64,000 nt of DNA, taken from contig NZ_CP176395.1 of assembly GCF_046244365.1 (NCBI RefSeq), positions 4,774,001 through 4,838,000 on the forward strand, read 5' to 3'. Every line of letters begins with the position of its first letter. Within the stretch, counting starts at the first letter, position 1. Source of the stretch: Paenibacillus_V sp046244365. GTDB lineage: Bacteria > Bacillota > Bacilli > Paenibacillales > NBRC-103111. The notes beneath the pieces were generated by a model. That model saw only the letters and a program-made list of their open reading frames with translations, was not told the DNA's origin and did not search any database. Of this stretch, positions 24,975-34,520 are shown piece by piece. A program made the translations under genes and the position numbers.

Positions 24975-26489
24975 ATGGAAGGATGGAGCAGGTTGAGTAC
25001 AGGCAAGGCAATAGAAAGCAGTACCATAAGAAAAGGACCGGTCTTGTTCATTATGATTTTAGGCGCCTTTCTTGCGACTCTGAATCAAACGGTTATGAGC
25101 GTTGCCACCCCTAAGTTAATGGGTGATTTCAACATTTCGGCCACAACGGCTCAATGGCTGACAACAGGCTATATGTTGGTGAACGGCGTTCTTATTCCGA
25201 TCACAGCCTACTTCATGCAGCGGTTTACCACACGCCAGTTATTTCAAGCCTCTATGTTGATCTTTCTTGCAGGCACGATCGTATCCGCCATAGCTACAGA
25301 CTTCACCGTGCTTTTGACGGGGCGCATGATCCAGGCAGCCGGTGCCGGTATCATTATGCCTCTGCTCATGAATGTCATTTTGACGCTCTTCCCTCCCGAG
25401 AAGAGAGGCGCCGCCATGGGTATGGTCGGTTTTGCCGTTATTTTCGCCCCTGCCATCGGGCCTACGCTTGCCGGATACATTCTTGAGAATTATGCTTGGG
25501 AAACGATGTTTTATGGAATGATTCCCCTTGCCGTTCTAGTAATCGTCTGCGGGTTTATTTATTTGAGAAACGTATCGGAACGGGTCTATACCAAAATCGA
25601 CATGCTTAGCGTTACCCTTTCCACCATCGGATTCGGCGCATTGCTGTACGGCTTCAGCCGGGCCGGCAGCGCAGGGTGGTCGAGCACGGAGGTACTCGCT
25701 TCTCTTGCTGCGGGCATCGTAGCCCTCGCCTTGTTTACATGGCGGCAGCTGGTTTCCCGGAATCCGCTTCTGGATCTCCGAGCCTTCCAATATAGGATGT
25801 TCTCCTTAACGACCGTCATCAACATCGCGGTCACCATGGTGATGTATGCGGATATGATGCTGCTTCCGCTGTACTTACAGAATGCCCGCGGCTACACCGC
25901 CTTGGAATCCGGTTTGCTGCTGCTGCCCGGCGCGCTTGTGATGGGCTTCCTGATGCCGGTTGCCGGAAAGCTATTCGACCGTTTTGGGGCCAAATGGCTG
26001 GCCATTATCGGATTGATTATTACGATCCTCACCACTATCGGCTTTATTGATTTGACGGACTCAACCAGCTACACCTATCTGGTACTTATGTCTACGGGCA
26101 GACGAATCGGGATGGCTTTGCTTTTAATGCCGGTGCAAACCGCAGGATTAAACCAGTTGCCGTCCAGGCTCAACGCGCACGGTACGGCTATCTCTAACAC
26201 CATTAGACAAGTGGCCGGCGCCGTAGGCACTTCACTGCTCGTGACCGTGATGACAGACCGCACCAAAACTCATCTTACGGACATGATGACCTCGGAAGGG
26301 GCGAAAGGCGCAACGCAAGAACATTTGATGATGGAAGCTTCCATCCAAGGGATCAATGACGCCTATGTCGTGATTATTGGAATCGGCGTCCTAGGATTGC
26401 TGCTTTCCTTCTGGATTAAACGTGTACATGTTGCCTCCGAAGAGGAATCCATAGTGTCATTGAAGAAGGAAAGAGTCTTGGAAGCTTGA
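24975..26489 (+). CDS. DHA2 (EmrB/QacA) family MFS multidrug exporter
   Basis: 504 residues with 14 membrane helices. The start FIMILGAFLATLNQTVMSVA and the proton-antiport motif GRMIQAAGAGIIMPLLMNVI are typical of the 14-helix DHA2 group, as is RLNAHGTAISNTIRQVAGAV. ATG at 24975 is used, but a TTG at 24993 with AAGGATGGAG upstream may be the true start. Likely drug or toxic-metabolite efflux by proton antiport, controlled by the divergent TetR gene. A strong terminator follows. Confidence 0.88.
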   Translation: MEGWSRLSTGKAIESSTIRKGPVLFIMILGAFLATLNQTVMSVATPKLMGDFNISATTAQWLTTGYMLVNGVLIPITAYFMQRFTTRQLFQASMLIFLAGTIVSAIATDFTVLLTGRMIQAAGAGIIMPLLMNVILTLFPPEKRGAAMGMVGFAVIFAPAIGPTLAGYILENYAWETMFYGMIPLAVLVIVCGFIYLRNVSERVYTKIDMLSVTLSTIGFGALLYGFSRAGSAGWSSTEVLASLAAGIVALALFTWRQLVSRNPLLDLRAFQYRMFSLTTVINIAVTMVMYADMMLLPLYLQNARGYTALESGLLLLPGALVMGFLMPVAGKLFDRFGAKWLAIIGLIITILTTIGFIDLTDSTSYTYLVLMSTGRRIGMALLLMPVQTAGLNQLPSRLNAHGTAISNTIRQVAGAVGTSLLVTVMTDRTKTHLTDMMTSEGAKGATQEHLMMEASIQGINDAYVVIIGIGVLGLLLSFWIKRVHVASEEESIVSLKKERVLEA

Positions 26490-26520
26490 GAACCGTAATG
26501 GAAGCACCGAAATAAGACAA

Positions 26521-26552
26521 GAGCCGGATCCTGATAGGATCCGGCTCTTGTC
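26521..26552 (+). terminator. Rho-independent terminator after DHA2 exporter
   Basis: GAGCCGGATCC at 26521-26531 pairs perfectly with GGATCCGGCTC at 26537-26547, followed by TTGTCTTT. Confidence 0.82.
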
Positions 26553-26747
26553 TTTCCGCCCCTGGTTGCACGAAAATTCATGACTCAAGCATCGATTTTA
26601 TAATCGCCCGTTTGTACACGCGGCTGAAAGAGCCGTCCTCCCCCTTTGTTCATGTCCGATTTTAGCCGTTTCTCATACTAAATTTGTCTGAGCATGGATT
26701 TGTCTACCGTTTCCTTTTGAGCACATGCAAATGTTGTTTATCCATGA

Positions 26748-27080
26748 TCAGTCCATTACAGCCGGGATAATCCGTTCCTTAATCAATGTCCACCTGTCAC
26801 GGGGATTCATGATGAATGCTGATGCAATCGCTACGACTAGGTCTTTTTCCGGAATGCAACAAATGACATTACCGCCATCGCCAAGCGCTAGGTATGCTGA
26901 AACCCCTTGCTCTTCGTGCAGCCACCATAGATACCCGTATTTATTGGGGTTTATCATGGTCGATTCATCAATCCATATCGCGGGAATCATTTGCTTATTG
27001 TTCCAAATGCCTCGGTTCAGATAGAGCAAACCAAACCGCGCCATATCACGGGGATTTAGCATTGCTGATCGGTATTTTAT
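26748..27080 (-). pseudogene. Serine hydrolase (beta-lactamase family) C-terminal remnant
   Basis: An open frame of about 110 codons with the C-terminal half of a class C beta-lactamase-like fold: NPRDMARFGLLYLNRGIWNN, KYGYLWWLHEEQGVSAYLAL and GDGGNVICCIPEKDLVVAIA. The catalytic SxxK and YxN motifs, which lie upstream in intact proteins, are missing because the frame is closed by a stop near 27083. Such proteins are usually 350-500 residues. I read this as a truncated, non-functional gene. Confidence 0.7.
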
Positions 27081-27198
27081 GGAAGCTTAGAGCCTGGACA
27101 GTCTAAAGCGCTTCAACAAAATTAAAGAAACTTGTACCTATTGTAAGGATTAGAAACATCTAGTTTGGGAATTACTCATACAAAGGAGTGGAACGTTT

Positions 27199-27579
27199 AT
27201 GATTAGCAAAGTCGGACAAATTATGTTGTATGTAGATAACCAAGATGGGGCTCTGGATTTTTGGACGGAAAAAATGAGATTTCATGTCATTTCCGAAGAA
27301 AATAATGGTCAAGGAATGAGATGGATTGAAATTGCTCCTACAAAGGGCGCAGACACAAGCATCATTCTCCATAATAAGGAATTCGTTGCTAAAATGTCGC
27401 CTGGATTAAATCTCGGTACACCTTCTTTAATGTTTTTTAGGGAACATTTCGATCGATTGCATAGCGACTTATCAAATAAACATGTCAAAGTCGGAGAAAT
27501 TGTAAATTTGCCTTCCGGAAGAGTATTTAACTTTGCAGATCATGAAGAAAATTACTTTGCTGTAATGGAAAAAAAGTAA
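27199..27579 (+). CDS. VOC family (glyoxalase-fold) protein
   Basis: 126 residues, ATG at 27199 with AAAGGAG upstream. The two beta-alpha-beta units are visible: MISKVGQIMLYVDNQDGALD, FWTEKMRFHVISEE and MRWIEIAPTKGADTSIILHN, then LMFFREHFDRLHSDLSNK, GRVFNFADHEENYFAVMEKK. The pattern resembles small bacillary VOC proteins of unknown substrate, including resistance-type ones. Single gene ended by a terminator. Confidence 0.85.
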   Translation: MISKVGQIMLYVDNQDGALDFWTEKMRFHVISEENNGQGMRWIEIAPTKGADTSIILHNKEFVAKMSPGLNLGTPSLMFFREHFDRLHSDLSNKHVKVGEIVNLPSGRVFNFADHEENYFAVMEKK

Positions 27580-27601
27580 ATAGGGAAAAAGCGATCCGTT
27601 T

Positions 27602-27633
27602 AGGCGGCTGACAGGCATTGTCGGCCGCCTTTT
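27602..27633 (+). terminator. Terminator after VOC gene
   Basis: AGGCGGCTGACA at 27602-27613 pairs with TGTCGGCCGCCT at 27619-27630 (one G-U), followed by TTTT-type sequence. 22 bases past the stop. It shares the GCTG/CGGC core with the dispersed palindrome family. Confidence 0.78.
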
Positions 27634-27731
27634 CCATTAATAGGAAACGATTGTTCAATAGAAAATCGGCAGTCTAGGAAGTTATTTTCTCGTCAATGGC
27701 TGCCCTTTGACTCCGCTACAGGTAGTGCGAT

Positions 27732-29162
27732 TCATTGTGAAGATGAGGTTACTTGGTTGGAAGATACAAACTTGTGCATTCTCCGTACGCCTTCTTCGAT
27801 CTTCTCCGCAGTCAAATTTCCGTACCCAAGTACGATTTCCGCTCGATTGGGGCGGTCTCCTATCTTGTAATCGTCGGATCGTTCAATCCGAAACCCGTAG
27901 GTACTTGTGTGTTTCCATGGGAGAAGCGCATGCGACCTAGAGTGGAAATGAACCAGAAGATGCATGCCTGCTTCGTCACCCAATATAGAAATTTCTTTTC
28001 CGAAGGTGTGATGGAGCCGATCTTTCAGTACCTCTCTCCGCTTCTTATACACTTTCTTCATCGTATGGATATGACGATCCAGGTGACCTTCCTGCATGAA
28101 CCGACTTAACGCTTTTTGAATTAGGAGCGGGGTGTATAGATGAAGTTTATCTTTCATCGTGACAATCGTATCGACCAGATTTGGCGGGACGATAAGAAAC
28201 CCGATTCGCAGACTTGGCGATAGCGTCTTGCTGAATGTGCCTACATAGATGACCCGGGTAGGCGACAGTGTCTGGAGAGCGGGTACCGGTATGCCTTTTA
28301 GCCGGAATTCGCTGTCGTAATCATCTTCAATAAGAAACGTATCCGCTTCTTCCGCCAAACGGATCGCCCTCTGCCTCCGCTGAATAGACAGCAAGCTTCC
28401 GGAAGGGAATTGGTGTGACGGCGTCAACAGCATCAAGTGTCCCGGCGCGAACTGAGGCAGCGAATCGATATTCATTCCATTCCGATCGACCTCCACAGGG
28501 ACAATCTCGTAGTTCATCATTTGAAAAATATCACGGGTTAACTCGATTGTTGGGTCTTCTAGATAGATCGAATGAAACTTGGAGGATAAGGAAAAGGCAG
28601 TTAGGAAGATGCCTTCCGAGGCACCTGAAACAATGACGACCTGTTCAGTCGAACATCGAATCCCCTTCGTCCGGTGGACAAAATCACGGATCGCGGATCG
28701 CAGTTTCAGGTCTCCAAGAATGTCCCCGTATCCTGGATCTTGATCCGTAACCGTTTCAGCCGCTTCCTTCATGTACTTCCCCCACAGGGTTCTTGGAAAC
28801 AAGGCCAAGTCCGGAATGCCGGTCGCAAAGTCGATGATATCCGGGTTTGGATAATCAGCCCCTGTGTTCTCCGATACATCCTTGGAATTGTGGCTCGCCA
28901 GCGCTCGGAAAGCCGGAGTAATTCCTTCGGCCACATAGGTGCCCGAGCCTACACGCCCTTCCAGGTACCCTTCGGCTGTCAGCTGCTCGTAGACTTCGAT
29001 CACGACATTACGGGCAATTCCCCATTCTTTCGCAAGCACCCGGGTAGGGAGCAGCCGGGTTCCGGCCGTCAGCTGTCCGGACTCGATCATCAAACGCAAT
29101 TGGTGACAAATCTGCCGGGTAACAGAAAGCGGTGAATGCTTCTCGATATAAATCCCGTACAT
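27732..29162 (-). CDS. MocR/PdxR-type GntR-aminotransferase fusion regulator
   Basis: 476 residues from MYGIYIEKHSPLSVTRQICH at 29162 with GAGGAG 7 bases upstream. Residues up to about 75 are a GntR winged helix (GTRLLPTRVLAKEWGIARNV). The remainder is a fold-type I aminotransferase domain with IVSGASEGIFLTAFSLSS, LIEDDYDSEFRLKG and the PLP Lys in VGTFSKTLSPSLRIGFL. MocR proteins sense PLP or an amino-acid adduct and control vitamin B6, GABA or transport genes. It is divergent from the aldo/keto reductase gene, its likely target. Confidence 0.9.
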   Translation of the reverse strand: MYGIYIEKHSPLSVTRQICHQLRLMIESGQLTAGTRLLPTRVLAKEWGIARNVVIEVYEQLTAEGYLEGRVGSGTYVAEGITPAFRALASHNSKDVSENTGADYPNPDIIDFATGIPDLALFPRTLWGKYMKEAAETVTDQDPGYGDILGDLKLRSAIRDFVHRTKGIRCSTEQVVIVSGASEGIFLTAFSLSSKFHSIYLEDPTIELTRDIFQMMNYEIVPVEVDRNGMNIDSLPQFAPGHLMLLTPSHQFPSGSLLSIQRRQRAIRLAEEADTFLIEDDYDSEFRLKGIPVPALQTLSPTRVIYVGTFSKTLSPSLRIGFLIVPPNLVDTIVTMKDKLHLYTPLLIQKALSRFMQEGHLDRHIHTMKKVYKKRREVLKDRLHHTFGKEISILGDEAGMHLLVHFHSRSHALLPWKHTSTYGFRIERSDDYKIGDRPNRAEIVLGYGNLTAEKIEEGVRRMHKFVSSNQVTSSSQ

Positions 29163-29278
29163 AAACCGACTCCTCATCATTGGTTCCTCAAATGACTACT
29201 CGATTGGATCTTCCGACAAACCACTTTTCTTCCTATTATAGGAAAGGAAAGTCGATTCGAATAGGGAGGAATTTTTTG

Positions 29279-30261
29279 ATGAAAAAAATAGTAGGAAAAA
29301 CAGATCTGGCCGTAAGTCCTCTCGGACTAGGGTGCTGGGCAATCGGAGGGAATTTTACACTGGACGGAATTCCGGATGGATGGGGAGAAGTCGACGATCA
29401 AGAATCGATTGTGGCGATCCAAACCGCGGTCCAAATGGGCGTCAATTTTTTTGATACAGCCGATGCTTACGGAACGGGACATAGCGAAGAGGTGCTGGGC
29501 ACAAAGCGTTGAAAGGACGCCGAAGCGAGGTCGTCATCGCGACCAAATTCGGATACACGAATAACGAATCAACGAAAGAAGTATACGCCCTTCATGATGT
29601 ATCCCCCGCCTATATTCGGAATGCCTGCGAAAAATCGCTCAAGAGGCTCGGAACGGATTACATCGATCTGTATCAAATCCATGTAGGTAACTTGAGTCAT
29701 GGGGAGATGGATTCCGCGATCGATACGTTGAACCGGTTGCGTGAGGATGGGCGGATCCGTGCTTATGGTTGGAGCACCTTTGATGCTGCCCAAGCGGAAA
29801 TTTTCGCGCAAAAATCGGATGCGTCGGCTATTCAGCACGCCTTAAATGTGCTGAAGGATCATGATGAAATAATCTCGGTATGCGAACGCTACGGACTAAC
29901 AAGCATTACGAATAGTCCCTTGGCCATGGGTCTGCTAAGCGGCAAATTCAATCCGGAATCCAAATTAGCAGAAACGGATGTGAGAGGAAGCCGCCATGAA
30001 TGGGTCACCTATTTCAAAAATGGAAAGCCCGTATCTTCCTATCTGGAAAAGCTGGAGGCGGTCAAGGAAATTTTGACCAGCAATGAACGAACCTTGGTCC
30101 AAGGCGCACTGGCATGGATATGGGGAAGAAGCGATGTTACGATTCCGATTCCCGGCTTCAAAACGAGAAAACAGGTGGAGGAATTAACGCTAGCGATTGC
30201 CTCCGGGCCTTTAACGCCGGCACAAATGGAGGAAATTGAGAAGATATTACGTTCCTTTTGA
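29279..30261 (+). pseudogene. Aldo/keto reductase, single frameshift
   Basis: ATG at 29279 behind AGGGAGG. The first 77 codons (GKTDLAVSPLGLGCWAIGG, NFFDTADAYGTGHSEEVLG) stop at a TGA near 29510; the next frame continues without loss from LKGRRSEVVIATKFGY. The catalytic Asp-Tyr pair is in the first part; Lys (VVIATKFG) and His (DLYQIHVGN) are in the second. Together they form a complete AKR of about 327 residues. One base lost near 29505-29512 restores the frame, so this is a very recent mutation or a sequencing error. Such enzymes reduce aldehydes or ketones with NADPH. Divergent from the MocR gene. Confidence 0.82.
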
Positions 30262-30368
30262 ACACACGCATCAGAAATGGTGTTCAGCGAAAACGCACCC
30301 GGAATAAGAGCATGCCCAATCGGCAGCTTTCGTAAGATAAGCATGAAACTGACTTGCTGCAAGTAAGG

Positions 30369-30413
30369 GCGGCAGCCTAGAAGGACAAAATTAAGTACTA
30401 GACTGCCGCTGTT
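30369..30413 (+). terminator. Terminator after aldo/keto reductase
   Basis: GCGGCAGCCTAG at 30369-30380 pairs with CTAGACTGCCGC at 30398-30409 (one mismatch pair), followed by TGTTTT. Contains the GGCAGCC core of the dispersed palindromes in the opposite arrangement. Confidence 0.65.
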
Positions 30414-30444
30414 TTCTTGAACGTTCGTGTCCCGCTAGCGGAAC

Positions 30445-30472
30445 ACAAAAAAAATCCGCGCAGCGCGCGGAT
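30445..30472 (-). terminator. Rho-independent terminator of the lpl-type ABC operon
   Basis: Minus strand ATCCGCGC (30472-30465) pairs with GCGCGGAT (30461-30454), followed by eight T. Lies 25 bases beyond the stop of the binding-protein gene and belongs to the CCGCG hairpin family. Confidence 0.82.
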
Positions 30473-30496
30473 CAATGTTTGCTTAAAACGGCGTCT

Positions 30497-32215
30497 TTAT
30501 TTGTATTGCCGGTCATACGCCTTTTGCATGGTGCTGACATACTTGTTAAATCCTAAATTTTCGATGTTTTTCTTGTAGCTGTCCCAATCTTTGTCGATAT
30601 CTTTTTTACCCGTAACAAACTCCATGATGCTTTTTTCGACGAAATTGACAAGTTGTGTTTTAGGTTCCGCAATGGCTTCCGCTTCATCCGTTTTATAGAA
30701 GATCGGCGGCGGAATGATGCTTGCTCCGACTGGCTTGTAGTGATTAACTGCGGCATCCCACAGGATCTGCTCCTGGTTGAACGATCCGTCGTTCGTCACC
30801 GCTAGCGTACCTTTGTCGTCCGCGGAGGCATAAAGAATGCCGGTCGTCGCCCAGAATTTATCCGTCGGTGTGCCCCACTGGTAGGTTTGTTTCCATAAAG
30901 CCTGCTGTCCGTTTAGTCCTTTCACTCCCTGTTCCGGTTTGACCCACGTATCTCCCTCCGGACCGTAGAAGAAGTTTCTCCAGTCCAGATCATGGGAATA
31001 GTCGCTTGCCAATGCGTCGCCAAGCCGGAAGGCCACTTCCGGATCAGCGGCATATTTGGTAATGACGAACGAAGGGGATCCGAATGGTTCGTACCATGGG
31101 GTGATTGATTTGCCGTTTGCTCCCTTCAGCGGCGGCACCACGACAAAGTCATCCCGCGCCCCCTTGGCGCCGATATCGATGACGGAGCTGAGCGCCCCGT
31201 CGGCAAAAGCGCCTACCCGGTTGCCATCCGGTCCGCCGATCAATACCTTCGCTTGACTCGCCTTCAAGGAAAACGCTTCTTTATCTATTAGGCCTTCATC
31301 ATATAATTTCTTCAGATACTTCAAACCGTCGCGCCATCCGTCCTGCATATAGGAAGCTTTGATTTGATTGTTGTCCATATACAGCCATCCGTAGCCTTTA
31401 CCGGTGCTAGGCACAAACGGATTCATCAAAAATCCCGTCAGTTCTCCGTTCCAGCCGTCAATCGTCGCAATTAAAGGGATTTCGTCTTGCTTTCCGTTAC
31501 CGTTCAAATCCTTGGCTTGCTTAAACGCAGTAAACACTTTGTAAAGTTCGTCAGGTGTTGTAGGCATCTTCTGGCCGGCTGCATCCAGCCATTTCTTATT
31601 GATCCAAAATCGCTGGGAATACATACAGTGCATGCATTCGGCCACATAGGGGAGCGCGTAGATTTTGCCGTCCGGAGCAGTAATTTGCTTGAGCAGACTA
31701 GGGTATTTGGCGATCAGCTTTTTGTAATTGACGCCGTCCTTTTGGATGTAATCATTTAAAGGCAGAAACAGTCCCTGCTGGCCGTAAGTGGCGATTTGGT
31801 CGGTTGACAGACCGGACTTCATAAACACATCCGGCAGCTTCGATCCGCTGGCCAGCATAAGATTAAGCTTTTGCTTAGCCTCTTCCGCGCCTTCCGGTCC
31901 GAGAACGAATTTCACTTGAATGTTCGTTTTCTTTTCCAGCCATTTCGTAGCCACATTGTTATCCCACTCTGTGATCCAGGAGATCTTTGGCGTATACATA
32001 CTGATTTCTTGCGTCTTCGTTACAATCGGAAACTCCCCGGGCGCTGTCATGTTGGAAGACTTAGCCGTCGGATTCGCCGACGCTGCTTTCGGCTCGGTCG
32101 ACTTGCCGGCAGGATCCCCTTTCCCGCTGTCGTTCCCGCTTGTGCAAGCTGCGAGCAGCAGACAGAACACTACGGAGACGATGACCGCCAAGCGGGTACT
32201 TCTCCTTTTCCGCAT
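30497..32215 (-). CDS. Extracellular sugar-binding lipoprotein (LplA-type, CUT1 ABC importer)
   Basis: 572 residues from MRKRRSTRLAVIVSVVFCLL at 32215 (GGGAGGG upstream). The lipobox is LLAAC with Cys at residue 24, followed by a Ser/Pro/Ala-rich linker. The body matches long family-1 binding proteins of Paenibacillus: ASGSKLPDVFMKSGLSTDQI, GKIYALPYVAECMHCMYSQR, DLNGNGKQDEIPLIATIDGW. It binds an oligosaccharide or glycoside outside the cell and passes it to the two permeases encoded upstream. There is no ATPase gene in the operon, so a shared MsmX-type ATPase is expected. It is the last gene of the operon. Confidence 0.88.
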   Translation of the reverse strand: MRKRRSTRLAVIVSVVFCLLLAACTSGNDSGKGDPAGKSTEPKAASANPTAKSSNMTAPGEFPIVTKTQEISMYTPKISWITEWDNNVATKWLEKKTNIQVKFVLGPEGAEEAKQKLNLMLASGSKLPDVFMKSGLSTDQIATYGQQGLFLPLNDYIQKDGVNYKKLIAKYPSLLKQITAPDGKIYALPYVAECMHCMYSQRFWINKKWLDAAGQKMPTTPDELYKVFTAFKQAKDLNGNGKQDEIPLIATIDGWNGELTGFLMNPFVPSTGKGYGWLYMDNNQIKASYMQDGWRDGLKYLKKLYDEGLIDKEAFSLKASQAKVLIGGPDGNRVGAFADGALSSVIDIGAKGARDDFVVVPPLKGANGKSITPWYEPFGSPSFVITKYAADPEVAFRLGDALASDYSHDLDWRNFFYGPEGDTWVKPEQGVKGLNGQQALWKQTYQWGTPTDKFWATTGILYASADDKGTLAVTNDGSFNQEQILWDAAVNHYKPVGASIIPPPIFYKTDEAEAIAEPKTQLVNFVEKSIMEFVTGKKDIDKDWDSYKKNIENLGFNKYVSTMQKAYDRQYK

Positions 32216-32265
32216 TGCAAACCCTCCCTGGAATAAAGCGTATATGATGAACGGCTTTAGCCGGC

Positions 32266-33165
32266 TCATCCTTTTATTGCGCCGATCATGACGCCTTTAA
32301 CGAAGTACCGCTGGATGAACGGATAGATCACAAGCAGCGGTACGGAGGATACGATGATCAAAGAATATTTCAACAGTTCGCTAAGTCCGATCTTGGCGGA
32401 AAGCGTGTCAATATCGACGTTTTGCATCATCGACATATTAATGCTGTTAGCCACAAGGATATCCCGTAAAACCAGCGTCAAAGGCCATAAGGATTCCCGG
32501 TTGATATACATTAGCGCATCGAAATAAGAGTTCCAGATCGATACCGAGTAAAACAGCGCCAGAACGGCTATGATCGGTTTGGACAAAGGCAGAAGTACGG
32601 ATATCAGATAGCGCATATCGCTGCATCCGTCGATCTGGGCCGCCTCTAGCAGCTCCGACGGGGTGCTCTGAAAGTAGGTCCTTGCAATAATGACATTAAA
32701 TATCGACATCGCTTGCGGCAGGATGAGCGCCCAGCGTGTATCGAGAATCCCCAAATTTTTCACGAGTATATATGTCGGTATAATCCCGCCGCCGAAGAAC
32801 ATAGTGAAAGCAAAGATCATCATGATCAGGTTTCTCGGTTTAAAATCGCGCCTTGCCAGCGGATAGGCCGCCGCAATCGTCAGAAAGACACTGACAATCG
32901 TACCGGCAACGGTATAGAACAACGTGTTCGCGTAGCCTGTCATAATGCTGTCGTTCGAAAAAACCGCCTTGTAACCGGCAAGGGATACGTCGACTGGGAA
33001 TAACCAAACTTTGCCGCTCACAACGGCATTCGGCGAACTGAACGATGCGCTCACTACATAAACAAGCGGATAAATAATAACGAGCAGAATCAGTAACAAA
33101 AACAAATCGTTAGCCAGATAGAACAATCGATCCTGTCTGGATATTCGCCGGTTATAGACGCTCAT
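32266..33165 (-). CDS. Sugar ABC transporter permease (LplC/YtcP-type)
   Basis: 299 residues from MSVYNRRISRQDRLFYLAND at 33165 (AAGGAGGAG upstream). Six membrane helices; the first is LFLLLILLVIIYPLVYVVSA. The EAA loop that docks the ATPase reads ELLEAAQIDGCSDMRYLISV, and the C-terminal end YFVKGVMIGAIKG is characteristic of the LplC group. It forms the channel with the neighbouring LplB-type permease. Five bases separate the long-frame start region from the upstream permease stop. Confidence 0.9.
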   Translation of the reverse strand: MSVYNRRISRQDRLFYLANDLFLLLILLVIIYPLVYVVSASFSSPNAVVSGKVWLFPVDVSLAGYKAVFSNDSIMTGYANTLFYTVAGTIVSVFLTIAAAYPLARRDFKPRNLIMMIFAFTMFFGGGIIPTYILVKNLGILDTRWALILPQAMSIFNVIIARTYFQSTPSELLEAAQIDGCSDMRYLISVLLPLSKPIIAVLALFYSVSIWNSYFDALMYINRESLWPLTLVLRDILVANSINMSMMQNVDIDTLSAKIGLSELLKYSLIIVSSVPLLVIYPFIQRYFVKGVMIGAIKG

Positions 33166-33199
33166 AGGCTCCTCCTTAGCACGAAAATCAGGCAAATGA

Positions 33200-34162
33200 T
33201 TACCATAGGCTGGTATTTCCGAACCGTTTCGCGAGTCCGTTGACGAAGCACAAGATCAAGAAATTGATGATCGAGTTGAAAAAGCCGATAGCTGTCGAGT
33301 AAGAATAGTTAGGGAAACTGCTCAGAAAACTGAGCTTATACAGATAGGTAGATATGACTTCGGAGGTTGCAAGGTTGGTTGGGTTCTGCATAAGATATAC
33401 TTTTTCAAAACCAACGCTCATGATGTAACCCGTATTAAGAATTAACAAGATGACTGCGACCGGGATAAGTACGGGAAGATCGACGTAGAGTACACGCTTG
33501 AACCTGCTGGCGCCATCCATTATCGCCGCTTCATGCTGTTCCCAATCCACGTTCGAAAGAACAGATATATACAGAATCGTGTTCCACCCCATATTCTGCC
33601 ACACCTCGGACCACACGTAGAGATGACGAAACCATTGTTCGGATCCCATGAACAAGATCGGATTGCCGCCTAAAGAGCTAATTAATTGGTTTACGGTTCC
33701 GAATTTGGGAGACAGAAATTGATAAAGCATGCCGACGAGTACGACTACCGATATGAAATGGGGAGCGTAAGTGATCATTTGTACGGTCTTTTTGAAGGTG
33801 GAGCGCAGGGTAATGTTGAAGGCGAGCGCCAAAATGATCGGAATCGGAAAACCGATCGCTAGCCCATAGATCGTCAAATACAGCGTATTCCGTATAACAG
33901 TCCCGAACGAAGGTGAAGTAAAGAAGTGTTCGAAATGTTTGAAGCCGACCCATGGACTGCCGACAATTCCTTTCGTGGCGATGAAATCCTTAAAGGCGAT
34001 TTGCAATCCGTAAATGGGAATGTAATGGAACACCACGATATAGGCAAGCGGTAATAATATGAGCAAGTACAGTTGATAACGGGAAGTTAGTTCCTTCTTC
34101 ATTCGTTTAAAAACCGATACGTCTCTGTGAATCCGCGCATTCGTCTCCAAGTTCCTCTCCAT
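33200..34162 (-). CDS. Sugar ABC transporter permease (LplB-type)
   Basis: 320 residues, ATG at 34162 with GGGAGG upstream. Helices include YLLILLPLAYIVVFHYIPIY and YLTIYGLAIGFPIPIILALA. The EAA loop is EAAIMDGASRFKRVLYVDLP and the C-terminal SIINFLILCFVNGLAKRFGN is typical. First gene of the three-gene import operon. A cre-like palindrome lies about 70 bases upstream, suggesting catabolite control, and a GntR regulator gene lies about 360 bases upstream on the same strand. Confidence 0.9.
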   Translation of the reverse strand: MERNLETNARIHRDVSVFKRMKKELTSRYQLYLLILLPLAYIVVFHYIPIYGLQIAFKDFIATKGIVGSPWVGFKHFEHFFTSPSFGTVIRNTLYLTIYGLAIGFPIPIILALAFNITLRSTFKKTVQMITYAPHFISVVVLVGMLYQFLSPKFGTVNQLISSLGGNPILFMGSEQWFRHLYVWSEVWQNMGWNTILYISVLSNVDWEQHEAAIMDGASRFKRVLYVDLPVLIPVAVILLILNTGYIMSVGFEKVYLMQNPTNLATSEVISTYLYKLSFLSSFPNYSYSTAIGFFNSIINFLILCFVNGLAKRFGNTSLW

Positions 34163-34229
34163 GCAAACCTCCCTTTCGAGGTATGAAATGAGCCGCTGCT
34201 TTTGCTAAAATTCTTGTGTACCTCCGATT

Positions 34230-34243
34230 AGTAAGCGCTTACA
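34230..34243. promoter_or_regulatory. CcpA-type cre site upstream of sugar ABC operon
   Basis: AGTAAGCGCTTACA contains the perfect palindrome GTAAGCGCTTAC and, read on the minus strand, matches the cre pattern TGWAANCGNTNWCA except at the last base. It lies 68 bases before the first permease start. Confidence 0.6.
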
Positions 34244-34441
34244 CACATCTGCTTCGTCAAGCGGATTCAAATGCCTCCTCCCCCGATTTTTAACGAGTTT
34301 TAGAAAACGGATCCTTACAGGATGTATGATCATATTTAATTTCATTGTTTATTATTTAGTTTACTTAGATTCTATAGGTGATATGTCAATGCTCCGTAAT
34401 AATATTTGCATCATGTTCGATCGAATGTTACGTGCAATGAT

Positions 34442-34482
34442 AAAAAGCCGGCTCCCTGTGACTTTCACAGTAGGGACCGGCT
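34442..34482 (-). terminator. Terminator after GntR gene
   Basis: Minus strand AGCCGGTCCCT (34482-34472) pairs with AGGGAGCCGGCT (34457-34446) with a one-base bulge, with inner CTGTGA/TCACAG, followed by TTTTTA. 40 bases past the GntR stop; separates it from the ABC operon. Confidence 0.8.
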
Positions 34483-34520
34483 GCTGCATCCGATAGCTTT
34501 AGCTGCATACTCCGCATGCC

